DNA of 64,000 nt. Origin: Ignavibacteriota bacterium (GTDB lineage: Bacteria; Bacteroidota; Ignavibacteria; UBA10030). Positions 47,751-57,047 of the stretch are shown piece by piece (position 1 is the first letter of the stretch; each line of letters starts with the position of its first letter). The position numbers and the translations under genes were made by a program. The notes below the pieces were generated by a model. That model did not search any database and was not told the origin of the DNA. It saw nothing but the letters and a program-made list of their open reading frames with translations. The stretch spans positions 11,566-75,565 of the forward strand of contig PLMK01000026.1 in the NCBI GenBank assembly GCA_003142475.1, in the 5' to 3' direction.

Positions 47751-48509
47751 TTATGAATTCTTTTGGGAAGACTTCTGCAAATGATGCATCGTGTAGTATG
47801 CACCGCCTAGAAAAAGTCCGATGAGCGGTACAATCAAGCCGCATGCAATCCAATCCCCATGAGGGGTCTCTGGTGTCAGCCGGATAGCAACGTACGATGG
47901 TAAGCCGCCTAACCAGAATGTCGCTATGAATGTCACAATACGGTTCTTCCGTGACAATCCATGATAGAAAAATAGACTTGCTACAAGTCCATCTAAGAAC
48001 GGTAAATGCTTCGATTCATTCTGGCTCCATGTATTCCATAACCATATTAAGTACATCGCAATAACTGTGCAGACAATACAATACCACCCAAGAAAGAGAA
48101 TCCAGTAGATGTCGGTTGGTGTTCTATCGGCACTACTAAGCTGTGCAAGATGAATTCTGTGTAAACACAATACTCCTACTACCCAAGCTGCTAAAAGCGC
48201 CATCGCAATGCGGGACCGCTCTACTGAATGGCCATGAAGTGCAGTTTTAAGATTACGATATCGCTGAACGAGCCGCGGACACAATTCACGTTTACTCAAA
48301 TATGCTTCAAGCAATCGTATAAAATAAAGTACAAGCCAAATACAAACGACTGATGCCGCGAGAGTTCCCAACACCCATAAAGATCGATGAGCAAAGAACA
48401 CAATTAATCCGATAAGAATCATAAGTACTTGAATTTCTTCTCTATAGTACCATGTAAACGAGAATGACTGCTGGTCATCAGTCGATTTCGTTGTTGGATT
48501 TTCATTCAT
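47751..48509 (-). CDS. Polytopic membrane protein, unknown function
   Basis: 252 aa with several TM segments; 4 nt overlap with the upstream ORF. Confidence 0.7.
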   Translation of the reverse strand: MNENPTTKSTDDQQSFSFTWYYREEIQVLMILIGLIVFFAHRSLWVLGTLAASVVCIWLVLYFIRLLEAYLSKRELCPRLVQRYRNLKTALHGHSVERSRIAMALLAAWVVGVLCLHRIHLAQLSSADRTPTDIYWILFLGWYCIVCTVIAMYLIWLWNTWSQNESKHLPFLDGLVASLFFYHGLSRKNRIVTFIATFWLGGLPSYVAIRLTPETPHGDWIACGLIVPLIGLFLGGAYYTMHHLQKSSQKNS

Positions 48510-49510
48510 ACTTGAGCACCATGATTGAAGGCAACCGCTGCAATTTCGGATAGTTTTCGTGGATTGAAATAAGAGCCTTCTAATTTATGTAATTCAGAGA
48601 CAAGCATTCCTACTTTCATAAAGGGATAGAACACTTCCGTACTATCTTTGTTAATACGTTTAGCTCTACACATGAGAAAGTAACTTTCGAAGAACGAGGC
48701 ATATGGTTTTAGCCATGGCTCCGAGTCAATCGATTGCAAAAAATCATATATCTGACGATTAAATCGCAGAACATTCATCTCGTCTTCAAATTGTGATTCA
48801 TTGAATTCTGGAAAGTCGATAAAAAGGGAAAGTCGTTTTCGATTCGGTTCAATTCGCACCTCTTCAACTTTTTCATAGAATAGATGGGGCGAATGTATCT
48901 TCATTTGCGTGCGCCAAATTTCGCTAATGTCTATTGTTGTTCCTTCCCGCAGAAGAGTGAGTTGAGCATCCAATTCTTTTCCCTTGCTCAAGTTCGCCTG
49001 TAGGCGTGCTCGCTGGAGTGATTCAAGACCATTTCCAGCAACAGGATGAATCCGCCGCTTTTGCCGTTGCTGCATCAAAGAAATCACATCCAGCCGGCGT
49101 TGTCCGGACCGGCGAAATTGAATCGCCTCTTTCAAATAATCTTGAGTATCGTCAAGACCAAATTCTGATCTTGATCGGAGAAAAAAATTAGCACCAAAAC
49201 CTGTGAGCAAGGTAGAAAAAATAATTGCCCAGACATCGGTTGTATTACGTGTGGAGAGGAATTCAAAAAGCGTCAATATCATACCCAAAAACCATAATAA
49301 AATTGAAAATAGAAATAGCCATGAGGCAATACCAGCGATTATAGATTCGACAAAAGAGATTGGTCTATCGATCCAGATAAGTGTGAACCGTCGCAACAGG
49401 AGCCACGTAAGGATAAAACCAGCAAGCGCTATGACTAAGATTACGTACACAATAATGCCACGAAATGATGACGATTCAGTTTGAGAACTGCGGTAAGCTT
49501 CCACGGACAT
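48506..49510 (-). CDS. Membrane-anchored protein with cytoplasmic-like C-terminal region, unknown function
   Basis: 334 aa; three or four N-terminal TMs, then a long charged region. Confidence 0.7.
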   Translation of the reverse strand: MSVEAYRSSQTESSSFRGIIVYVILVIALAGFILTWLLLRRFTLIWIDRPISFVESIIAGIASWLFLFSILLWFLGMILTLFEFLSTRNTTDVWAIIFSTLLTGFGANFFLRSRSEFGLDDTQDYLKEAIQFRRSGQRRLDVISLMQQRQKRRIHPVAGNGLESLQRARLQANLSKGKELDAQLTLLREGTTIDISEIWRTQMKIHSPHLFYEKVEEVRIEPNRKRLSLFIDFPEFNESQFEDEMNVLRFNRQIYDFLQSIDSEPWLKPYASFFESYFLMCRAKRINKDSTEVFYPFMKVGMLVSELHKLEGSYFNPRKLSEIAAVAFNHGAQV

Positions 49511-49626
49511 CCCCTCCGCCGGGGAGAATATTCCATTGCAGAAGAACAGATTCGTGTATCACGACAGATACAGACAAGTTGACTATCCGCGAAGATCTGC
49601 GTTTGTTTCTTGTATTCAAGAACATA

Positions 49627-49965
49627 TTATTTAAAACTTGCAACAGCGCGATCTACCGTTTCGTATGTCTTAAATACTTTAACTAATTGAGTAATTGCAA
49701 ACAGGCTTTCTACTTTCTCTGTAATATTTGCCAGACGCAAATCGCCGGATTTGTTTCGGACAGAAGTCAATGCAGCAATAAGTGTTCCCAAACCGGAACT
49801 ACTAATCCATCGCACACCTTTCATGTCCACTACAACCTTGGTAAAACCTTCCTGCAGCAAGCTGTAGATTTTATCCCGCAAGTTTTCTGTGTCCGGTTCG
49901 CCAACCAGGTTTCCTTTTAAACTGATAACCGCAACAGTCCCGTGCATTTTTTCTTTAATCGTCAT
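49627..49965 (-). CDS. STAS-domain anti-sigma factor antagonist
   Basis: VAVISLKGNLVGEPDTENLRDKIYSLLQEGFTKVVVDMKGVRWISSSGLGTLIAALTSVRNKSGDLRLANI. Confidence 0.93.
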   Translation of the reverse strand: MTIKEKMHGTVAVISLKGNLVGEPDTENLRDKIYSLLQEGFTKVVVDMKGVRWISSSGLGTLIAALTSVRNKSGDLRLANITEKVESLFAITQLVKVFKTYETVDRAVASFK

Positions 49966-50220
49966 AGCAATATCCTCGTTTAATACAAATGATTCTTAAA
50001 TCAAATGACCCTTTAGTAGAATGATACGTCCTTTTTGATGGAATGTCAACGCTGATATGTTCATCAAAACGGCAATTAATAAATCCTATTAGAAAACTTA
50101 CACGGAGTATTAACTCCTAGGTTGTGAAATATTGTATAACCTCGTGGTAACCAAAGTATTTCCTAACGAGATAAACCGGCATTATAACGGCACTTATAAG
50201 TGTAATAACAGCGGCTATGA

Positions 50221-53200
50221 CTATACCACTAATTTTTCTAAAAAGGCTCTTACTGAATTCAATCGCTCCTTTTGATTCTCGCCAAGTTTAATTCTCGCGG
50301 CTAATTTTAATTGTTTGTTATCTTGCTTCAAGTGTGGATGGAATTGTTTCAGTTCGTGAATACGCCCCATAATTTTCTGGAATGGTGCATCATTGTCTTC
50401 ATAAAAAGCTTTTTCTTCCGGTGGGGGGAAATGCAATACGAGAACATTACCTTCAAATTCCACTTTGATAAAACCTATCTTCGCTGCAATCACTTTTAGT
50501 TCGATTTGCTGAAATAAGTGTTCCACTTCTTCCGGATATTCGCCGAACCTGTCTTTCAATTCCGCGCGCATCATATTGATTTCCTCTAATGATTCGCATC
50601 TGTATAAATGGCGGTATACATCCAATCGCTCTGTATCGTGTTCGATGTATATGTCTGGAATGAGTGCTTCGATGTCGGTTTCGATGACTGTCTCTACTTT
50701 TATCTTTTTTTCATTTCCATTCTTCTCTTCTTCTACAAGCTCATTAAATTCTTCTTCCTTCAACTCTGCAACAGCTTCCTCCACGACGCGTTGGTACATT
50801 TCAAATCCCATCTCTAAAATAAATCCTGATTGTTCACCGCCAAGCAAATTACCTGCACCGCGGATTTCCAAATCTCGCATTGCAAGATTGAACCCGGATC
50901 CAAGCTCGGTGAATTCCTGAATTGCCTGCAATCGGCGCAATGTCACACGCGGCAGGACGGAAAGTGGTGGTGTAAGAAGGTACGCGTATGCTTGAATGTT
51001 TGATCGCCCAACACGACCACGCAATTGGTACAACTCCGCCAACCCAAAACGATCTGCACGATTAATAATAATCGTATTGACACTCGGAATATCAATGCCG
51101 GATTCGATAATTTTAGTGCACAGCAGAACATCGAACTTCTTCTCCAAGAAGTCCATCATTGCTTTTTCTAATTCGTGCCCTTTCATCTGTCCGTGCGCAA
51201 CATGAAAACGAGCTTTCGGTATGTGTTCTTCCAGCATCGTCCGAATGAGATCGATGTTTTGTACGCGATCGTGGACAAAGTACACTTGCCCGCCGCGATG
51301 CAGTTCTTTCATAATCACTTCATGGATCAGTTGAAGATCAAACTGTGCGATTTCAGTTTGAATAGGAATACGGTTTCGCGGTGGTGTATTAATAAGTGAT
51401 AAATCGCGCGCACCCATTAGCGAGAATTGCAATGTACGCGGGATTGGTGTCGCTGTTAAAGTTAATGTATCGACACTTGCGCGAAGCTGACGTAATTTTT
51501 CTTTCGACGCTACGCCGAAACGCTGTTCCTCGTCGATAATCAACAAACCAAGATCCTTAAACACAACATCCTTAGACAGCAATCGATGTGTGCCTATGAG
51601 AATATCTACCCTACCTTCTTTAAGACCTTCTAGAACTTCTTTTTGTTCGTTCTTTGGGCGAAACCGAGTGAGGGATTCCACGCGCACTGAGTATCGTCCA
51701 ATACGATCGAGGAAAGTGTGAAAGTGCTGGTGCGCTAGAATCGTCGTCGGCACAAGCACAGCAACCTGTTTGCCGTTCATCACAGCTTTAAACGCCGCGC
51801 GTACAGCGACTTCTGTTTTGCCAAATCCTACATCACCACAAATAAGCCGATCCATCGGTGCCTGCTGTTCCATATCTTGCTTTACGTCCATCGTGGACTT
51901 TGCCTGATCAGGTGTGTCTTCATAGAGGAACGAAGCTTCCATTTCTTTCTGCCAATGTGTATCAGATGTAAATGCAAAGCCCCGCTCATGCTTACGCCGC
52001 GCATACAATTTGATGAGATCGCGGGCAATATCCTTAATTTTCTTCCGCGCGCGGGACTTCAGCCGATCCCAATCTGAACCACCAAGTTTGCTGAGCTTTG
52101 GCGTATGTCCTTCCTGCGATGAATATTTTTGCACACGGTCGATGAAATTGAGGTGAACATAGAGCGCGTCGTTTTCTTCATACACAAGTTTTATGACTTC
52201 TGCTTCGACACCGCGCACTTTTATCTTTTGCAATCCAACAAACCTCCCGATACCGTAATCCTGATGTACAACAAAATCTCCGCGTTTGAGCTGCTGGAGT
52301 TCCTTTTGTGTAAAGCCCTTAAATTTTTTCCGTTTTGTAGTACCACGTTGTTTTAGTCTGCCGAATATTTCGTGCTCGGTGAAAATCGCAATGTTAGCTG
52401 GAGGATAGATGAAACCGAAATGAAGTGCCTCGGGAAGAAACTGATAAGTGATTGAAGATGAGAGATTTGAGATTTGAGATTGGGTAATTAGGTAAACATT
52501 ATCTTCATTTTGATTTTTATTTTTCTCAACATCCTCCCACATCGGAAAATGGTCTTCCGATTCCCGATTTATAGTTTCCAATATATGACTACTGGATTCT
52601 AACTCATCAGGTGCAGTCAGTTCCTCTTCGATCAATCCATCTAGACGTTCACTTTCCTCCTTTGTATCACACGCAATATAAACCGAGTGACCTTGATTGG
52701 AGAATTTGCGAATTTGTTCAATCAATCGCTTGATGCTGCCTGCAATTGGAGGTTGTGGATAACTCTGAAAATCTATTCGAATTTTGGATTGTGAATTTTG
52801 TATTACAGTATGATCAAATCTTGCAAAACCATTCGCACTCTTTTCAATCATTTTCCAATTCAGAATATTTGAATATCCTTCTTTCTGCAGTTCTTCAATT
52901 TCTTTTTCAATTAGTAATGGTTCATCAAAAAAAAGAAGAGCATCGCTTGATAGATACTCAAATACAGATACTCGCGTTTCTTTTTCATCTATGGAATCTG
53001 ATATCTGTGATAAATCAGCGGCATTAGTGTGATCATTAAAGAGATTTGCTACCACATTTGCTGTTTGTAATTCGCGGATAGAACGCTGAGAAAGCACATC
53101 GAACTCTCGGATAGATTCCACAGTGTCCCCCCAGAATTCGAAACGGATTGGATTATCACCGATAAACGGAAAAATATCGAGGATCCCTCCACGTACGGCA

Positions 53201-53724
53201 AAGTCACCATACTCCTCAACAAAATCTTTCTTCACAAAGCTCATTGTCACGAGTTTCTGAATCAATTCTTCAAACGGATATTCTTTGTTGACCTCTAACT
53301 CAATTGCACGTTCGGCAAATTGTTTTACTGGTGGAAGTTTCATTGTCAACGCTTCTGCAGAGGCAACGACAACCACACACTCTGAGCGCGAAAGCGCTCG
53401 GAGCGTTTCCATTTGTGCTATAGGCGCACTCATATCAAGATTCATTGCGGCATGTGTAGGTTCTGCAACATACAAACACACTTTATTATCACCAAGAAGA
53501 GTTGCGCAATCGTCGCGGAATTGTTCTGCACGGTCTCTATCCGCTGCCACAAGCAATATTTGTGTCTTCTGGAACTCAAAGATATACGCTGCAGCAAACG
53601 CAATCAACGAGCCGCTGATTCCTTGTAGTTGAACTAGACTTTTTGGCTGAAGCGAATTCATCGTAGCTTTCAATTGCCGGAATGGTTCGCTATCGGTTAC
53701 TCGCTTTTTAATTTGTTCAATCAC
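50221..53724 (-). CDS. mfd: Transcription-repair coupling factor
   Basis: RGDFVVHQDYGIGRFVGLQKI; QAPMDRLICGDVGFGKTEVAVRAAFKAVMNGKQVAVLVPTTILAHQHF; LTLTATPIPRTLQFSLMGARDLSLINTPPRNR; RADRFGLAELYQLRGRVGRS. Confidence 0.97.
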   Translation of the reverse strand: MIEQIKKRVTDSEPFRQLKATMNSLQPKSLVQLQGISGSLIAFAAAYIFEFQKTQILLVAADRDRAEQFRDDCATLLGDNKVCLYVAEPTHAAMNLDMSAPIAQMETLRALSRSECVVVVASAEALTMKLPPVKQFAERAIELEVNKEYPFEELIQKLVTMSFVKKDFVEEYGDFAVRGGILDIFPFIGDNPIRFEFWGDTVESIREFDVLSQRSIRELQTANVVANLFNDHTNAADLSQISDSIDEKETRVSVFEYLSSDALLFFDEPLLIEKEIEELQKEGYSNILNWKMIEKSANGFARFDHTVIQNSQSKIRIDFQSYPQPPIAGSIKRLIEQIRKFSNQGHSVYIACDTKEESERLDGLIEEELTAPDELESSSHILETINRESEDHFPMWEDVEKNKNQNEDNVYLITQSQISNLSSSITYQFLPEALHFGFIYPPANIAIFTEHEIFGRLKQRGTTKRKKFKGFTQKELQQLKRGDFVVHQDYGIGRFVGLQKIKVRGVEAEVIKLVYEENDALYVHLNFIDRVQKYSSQEGHTPKLSKLGGSDWDRLKSRARKKIKDIARDLIKLYARRKHERGFAFTSDTHWQKEMEASFLYEDTPDQAKSTMDVKQDMEQQAPMDRLICGDVGFGKTEVAVRAAFKAVMNGKQVAVLVPTTILAHQHFHTFLDRIGRYSVRVESLTRFRPKNEQKEVLEGLKEGRVDILIGTHRLLSKDVVFKDLGLLIIDEEQRFGVASKEKLRQLRASVDTLTLTATPIPRTLQFSLMGARDLSLINTPPRNRIPIQTEIAQFDLQLIHEVIMKELHRGGQVYFVHDRVQNIDLIRTMLEEHIPKARFHVAHGQMKGHELEKAMMDFLEKKFDVLLCTKIIESGIDIPSVNTIIINRADRFGLAELYQLRGRVGRSNIQAYAYLLTPPLSVLPRVTLRRLQAIQEFTELGSGFNLAMRDLEIRGAGNLLGGEQSGFILEMGFEMYQRVVEEAVAELKEEEFNELVEEEKNGNEKKIKVETVIETDIEALIPDIYIEHDTERLDVYRHLYRCESLEEINMMRAELKDRFGEYPEEVEHLFQQIELKVIAAKIGFIKVEFEGNVLVLHFPPPEEKAFYEDNDAPFQKIMGRIHELKQFHPHLKQDNKQLKLAARIKLGENQKERLNSVRAFLEKLVV

Positions 53725-53938
53725 ACGTAGAGCTTTCAGTTATCAGTAATTGATAATAAGTAACAATAGTTGTGGGTCTCATTGTTCAATATTTATTGCT
53801 AGTTCTTTTTTTGTTGTCTAATTTCGATTTTTGTTGTTCCAGAAAACACTTCACCCCGACCATCTCAGAATTTCTGGACAATCAGGGTAAATAAAAGCTA
53901 ACGAAAAGTCGGGGGATATTCAAACAGTACAATAAAAA

Positions 53939-53975
53939 AGCCGTCCTTCCCAACGTCTGTCGGATTAGAACGGCT
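53939..53975 (-). terminator. Rho-independent terminator-like hairpin 3' of the Cys-rich gene
   Basis: agccgt...acggct stem followed on the minus strand by TTTTTTATT. Confidence 0.6.
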
Positions 53976-53998
53976 CCATCTTTAACGGTTGAAAATGA

Positions 53999-54373
53999 TT
54001 ATTTCTTTTCCTCTATCTTCACATCTTTCATCTTCTTTTCCATGTGTTTCTTCATATTGTGCCTATCACACTTTGCAGTGCTGTCTTTTGGGCAGGTTCC
54101 TTTGCCTTCTTTTTCACACTTCTCTTTGCATGCTTTCTTGCATTCAGCACACTTCGCACAGCACTTACCGTCACACTTTTCGCCTGTACATTTATCACAG
54201 CATTTCTTGTCCTTGCAGCATTCCATCTTTTCTGCACATTCTTTTTTATCTAAATTCTTTTTGACCTTTACAACTTTTTCAACCTTCTTCTCCACAGGTT
54301 TATCCTGTGCAAACATTGTTTGCGATACTACAACAGCAAGAATCAACGTTAGAACAAATACTAATTTCTTCAT
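53999..54373 (-). CDS. Small secreted Lys/Cys-rich protein (15 Cys; possible metal binding)
   Basis: Signal peptide MKKLVFVLTLILAVVVSQTMFAQ; KKECAEKMECCKDKKCCDKCTGEKCDGKCCAKCAECKKACKEKCEKEGKGTCPKD. Start reassigned to the internal Met. Confidence 0.75.
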   Translation of the reverse strand: MKKLVFVLTLILAVVVSQTMFAQDKPVEKKVEKVVKVKKNLDKKECAEKMECCKDKKCCDKCTGEKCDGKCCAKCAECKKACKEKCEKEGKGTCPKDSTAKCDRHNMKKHMEKKMKDVKIEEKK

Positions 54374-54778
54374 AAGAAATTCCTTATTGTTTAACAAATC
54401 ATTAGAAAATGAATAAAAACTTTGCGGTTCTGACTGTTTTTGTGCTAAGTTAACCTTCCTTCCGCTTGGTATTAATATAGAATAAAAACGTATAATCTAC
54501 AAAGCGATTAAATAATGAATTTTGTCTTACTTTTTTGTAGATTTCAACCAAATAAATATGCAAACTATATATATGTGCAAGAATAACCAGTGTTATAGGT
54601 CTTTTTCTTTTTAGCTTGGCGATATAGTATTCAAGTCTTTTATCTGTTGTATAAAGTTTAGCGAGACAAGTACGAGATAAGTTCCTATCTCCCGTCTAAT
54701 TAGCTTCATTAGTCTGGGAATGCAGTTAATTAGAAATACAAAAATAGCATTCAGACTATATACTTTGAAAGTAATCAT

Positions 54779-55489
54779 ATGCCAGCTACTGATTTATCAA
54801 ATGTATTGAGAATTCGGTACAAATTTCAATTTAAAAACGGAAAAGAGAAGCAGTTTGATGTACTGCTTAATGAGCAGACTCTTCAAGTAATTCAAAGTTC
54901 GCATGTACGCAATCCCGAATGGACCAAGCTTAATTATAACCAATGCGAAAACTGTCCGCTGAAGGAAGATGTAGAATATTGTCCAGTAGCTGTGAACATA
55001 GCGCATCTCATTGACGAATTCAAGTTATCAACTTCATACGATAAAACGCGGGTAGTAGTGGAAACGCCGGAACGCACATTCGCACAGGATACGACGGTAC
55101 AAAGCGGTCTCAGCGCCATTCTCGGCATTTATATGACTACGAGCGGTTGTCCCATACTCGATTTTCTCCGACCAATGGTACGTTTTCATCTTCCATTCGC
55201 AACGGCGGATGAAACTGTCTTTCGCGCTGTGTCGATGTACTTGGTAGCGCAATACTTTCGTGAACGCAGAGGACTTGAACCGAATTGGAATTTAGAAGGA
55301 CTTGTGAATATTTATAAAGAGGTTGGAACTGTGAACAAAGGTATGTGGAAACGGCTCTCCAAAGCTTCCGGTTTTGATGCTAATGTGAATGCACTGATAG
55401 TACTAAGCGCATTGGGCGATGCTTTGCGTTTCTCACTTAAGATAGACTTAGAAAATTTATCTCCAATATTTACAAAATACATGGGGTAA
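54779..55489 (+). CDS. Conserved protein of unknown function (DUF6901-like), Cys cluster near N-terminus
   Basis: YKFQFKNGKEKQFDVLLNEQTLQ...CENCPLKEDVEYCPVAVNIAHLIDEF...TSGCPILDFLRPMVRFHLPFATADETVFRAVSMYLVAQYF; family name from memory. Confidence 0.7.
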   Translation: MPATDLSNVLRIRYKFQFKNGKEKQFDVLLNEQTLQVIQSSHVRNPEWTKLNYNQCENCPLKEDVEYCPVAVNIAHLIDEFKLSTSYDKTRVVVETPERTFAQDTTVQSGLSAILGIYMTTSGCPILDFLRPMVRFHLPFATADETVFRAVSMYLVAQYFRERRGLEPNWNLEGLVNIYKEVGTVNKGMWKRLSKASGFDANVNALIVLSALGDALRFSLKIDLENLSPIFTKYMG

Positions 55490-55795
55490 AAATTTATATT
55501 TTAGAGATTATGGTGATTAATTAAAAGACATCCTGTCTTACACTTCATTTAAGCAATTCATCTACTTAAAGACTCACTTGCTCGTTTTGCTATTTAATAA
55601 AGAATGATCATTCTACTATGCAATATCCCTGAATTATTTGCGACAAAGTGTAAAATTCATAAATAGTCATAAGGAAGCATTGCATCTTGAAAATCTTTAT
55701 ATATATTTGCACATACTAAAACATAGAATTTTATTTGTATTGAATTAATTTATTTTGAATAGCAATCTCTCTTCTGTCACTAAAGGAGGTCTTAA

Positions 55796-56839
55796 ATGAA
55801 ATCCATTATACGATACATTTTTGTAGTTATATGCGTTAGTATGCTTGTCAGTGGCTTTGCTCAATCCCAAAGTTTATTAGAACAGTTGCAGAGAACGACT
55901 CAGGATGGTCTTCAAGGTTACTTATCTCCGATTCTTTCAGGTTGGGCTGCAGACTTTAATTCAGGATTCTATCATTCTGCTGATCTTCATGACGTTCTTG
56001 GGTTTGATGTTGGCGTAAAAGTCAGTGCAGCATTGATCAGAGATGCTGATAAAACATTCTCACTCACAATGCCTAATTCATTAACAATTCCTTATGGCAA
56101 TGGCAATATAACTTTGCAGGCCGGAATAGATTATGACAAGAATTACACGCTTCCAACCGCCGTCGGCAATAAAGGCGATGAAGTAGATTTAACAGCATAT
56201 GGCTTAGAAAAATATAAGAACATTAAAGTTATTTATAGCAATGGAGCTTCTACAGGCGGAGCAAAGATACCATTAATGATTCTTCCAGGCGGGTTCAATA
56301 TTTCTGCAGTGCCAATGATTATGCCGCAACTCAATCTCGGTTTGCCTTTTGGCCTTGAATTTATGTTGCGTTATGCACCCAAGATAAAAGCAGGAGATTT
56401 CGGTAAGGTAAGTCTTACTGGTTTTGGATTACGTTATGATATCGATCAATGGCTGCCTATGTTACCGCTTGATGTTGCAGTTCATTTCATGACGCAAAAA
56501 TTCAATCTATCGAGCACGGACATAAATGGACAAGACCAGGATTTTCTTGATGCTTCCGCTACTTCCTTCGGTCTAGAGGTAAGCAAAAGATTTCTTATTT
56601 TTACATTGTACGGTGGATTCGATATTCAAAAATCGTCCTTCACAGTAAGCAATATACAACTTACCGCTCAACCAGGAACACCAAGTTACACCTTTCCAGG
56701 TTTCACTATTGATGGTGTTAATAAATCACGTGGCGTTGTGGGTGTAAGATTATTGCTAGCAATTGTGAACGTTCACGCAGAATACAGCATAGCCAAACAG
56801 CCAATGCTTGCGGCAGGTCTTGGTATTTCGATCCGTTAA
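55796..56839 (+). CDS. Outer-membrane beta-barrel-like protein (DUF6588-like)
   Basis: Signal peptide; alternating beta strands; ends in a barrel-like strand (AAGLGISIR); family assignment tentative. Confidence 0.65.
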   Translation: MKSIIRYIFVVICVSMLVSGFAQSQSLLEQLQRTTQDGLQGYLSPILSGWAADFNSGFYHSADLHDVLGFDVGVKVSAALIRDADKTFSLTMPNSLTIPYGNGNITLQAGIDYDKNYTLPTAVGNKGDEVDLTAYGLEKYKNIKVIYSNGASTGGAKIPLMILPGGFNISAVPMIMPQLNLGLPFGLEFMLRYAPKIKAGDFGKVSLTGFGLRYDIDQWLPMLPLDVAVHFMTQKFNLSSTDINGQDQDFLDASATSFGLEVSKRFLIFTLYGGFDIQKSSFTVSNIQLTAQPGTPSYTFPGFTIDGVNKSRGVVGVRLLLAIVNVHAEYSIAKQPMLAAGLGISIR

Positions 56840-56862
56840 AAAGGATGTTGTTAAGTTTTGTA

Positions 56863-56898
56863 AAAGCTGGTCCTGCATAAGAATCAGCTTTTTTTTTC
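56863..56898 (+). terminator. Terminator-like hairpin 1 after the OMP gene
   Basis: aaagctg...cagcttt followed by a T run (ttttttttt). Confidence 0.75.
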
Positions 56899-56899
56899 G

Positions 56900-56940
56900 C
56901 CGCCAGTAAGCTCAGCAGGTAATCCTGGCGGTTTTTCTTT
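56900..56940 (+). terminator. Terminator-like hairpin 2
   Basis: ccgccag...ctggcgg followed by tttttcttt. Confidence 0.7.
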
Positions 56941-56964
56941 CTCAGAAAATTTCCGTATCTTGTT

Positions 56965-57002
56965 AATGCCTCAGGTAGTAAGAGACTGAGGCATTTTTAT
57001 TT
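56965..57002 (+). terminator. Terminator-like hairpin 3, directly upstream of typA
   Basis: Perfect 9 bp stem aatgcctca / tgaggcatt followed by ttttattta. Confidence 0.7.
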
Positions 57003-57047
57003 ATCACGGTCGGATAACATCTCGGCCTACGTTTATTGAAAGGCACA

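Noticed and set aside
53989-54416. Plus-strand ORFs overlapping the Cys-rich gene (91 and 124 aa)
   Set aside because: Reverse-complement shadows of the Lys/Cys-rich CDS, giving artefactual Phe/Leu/Ser-rich sequence.
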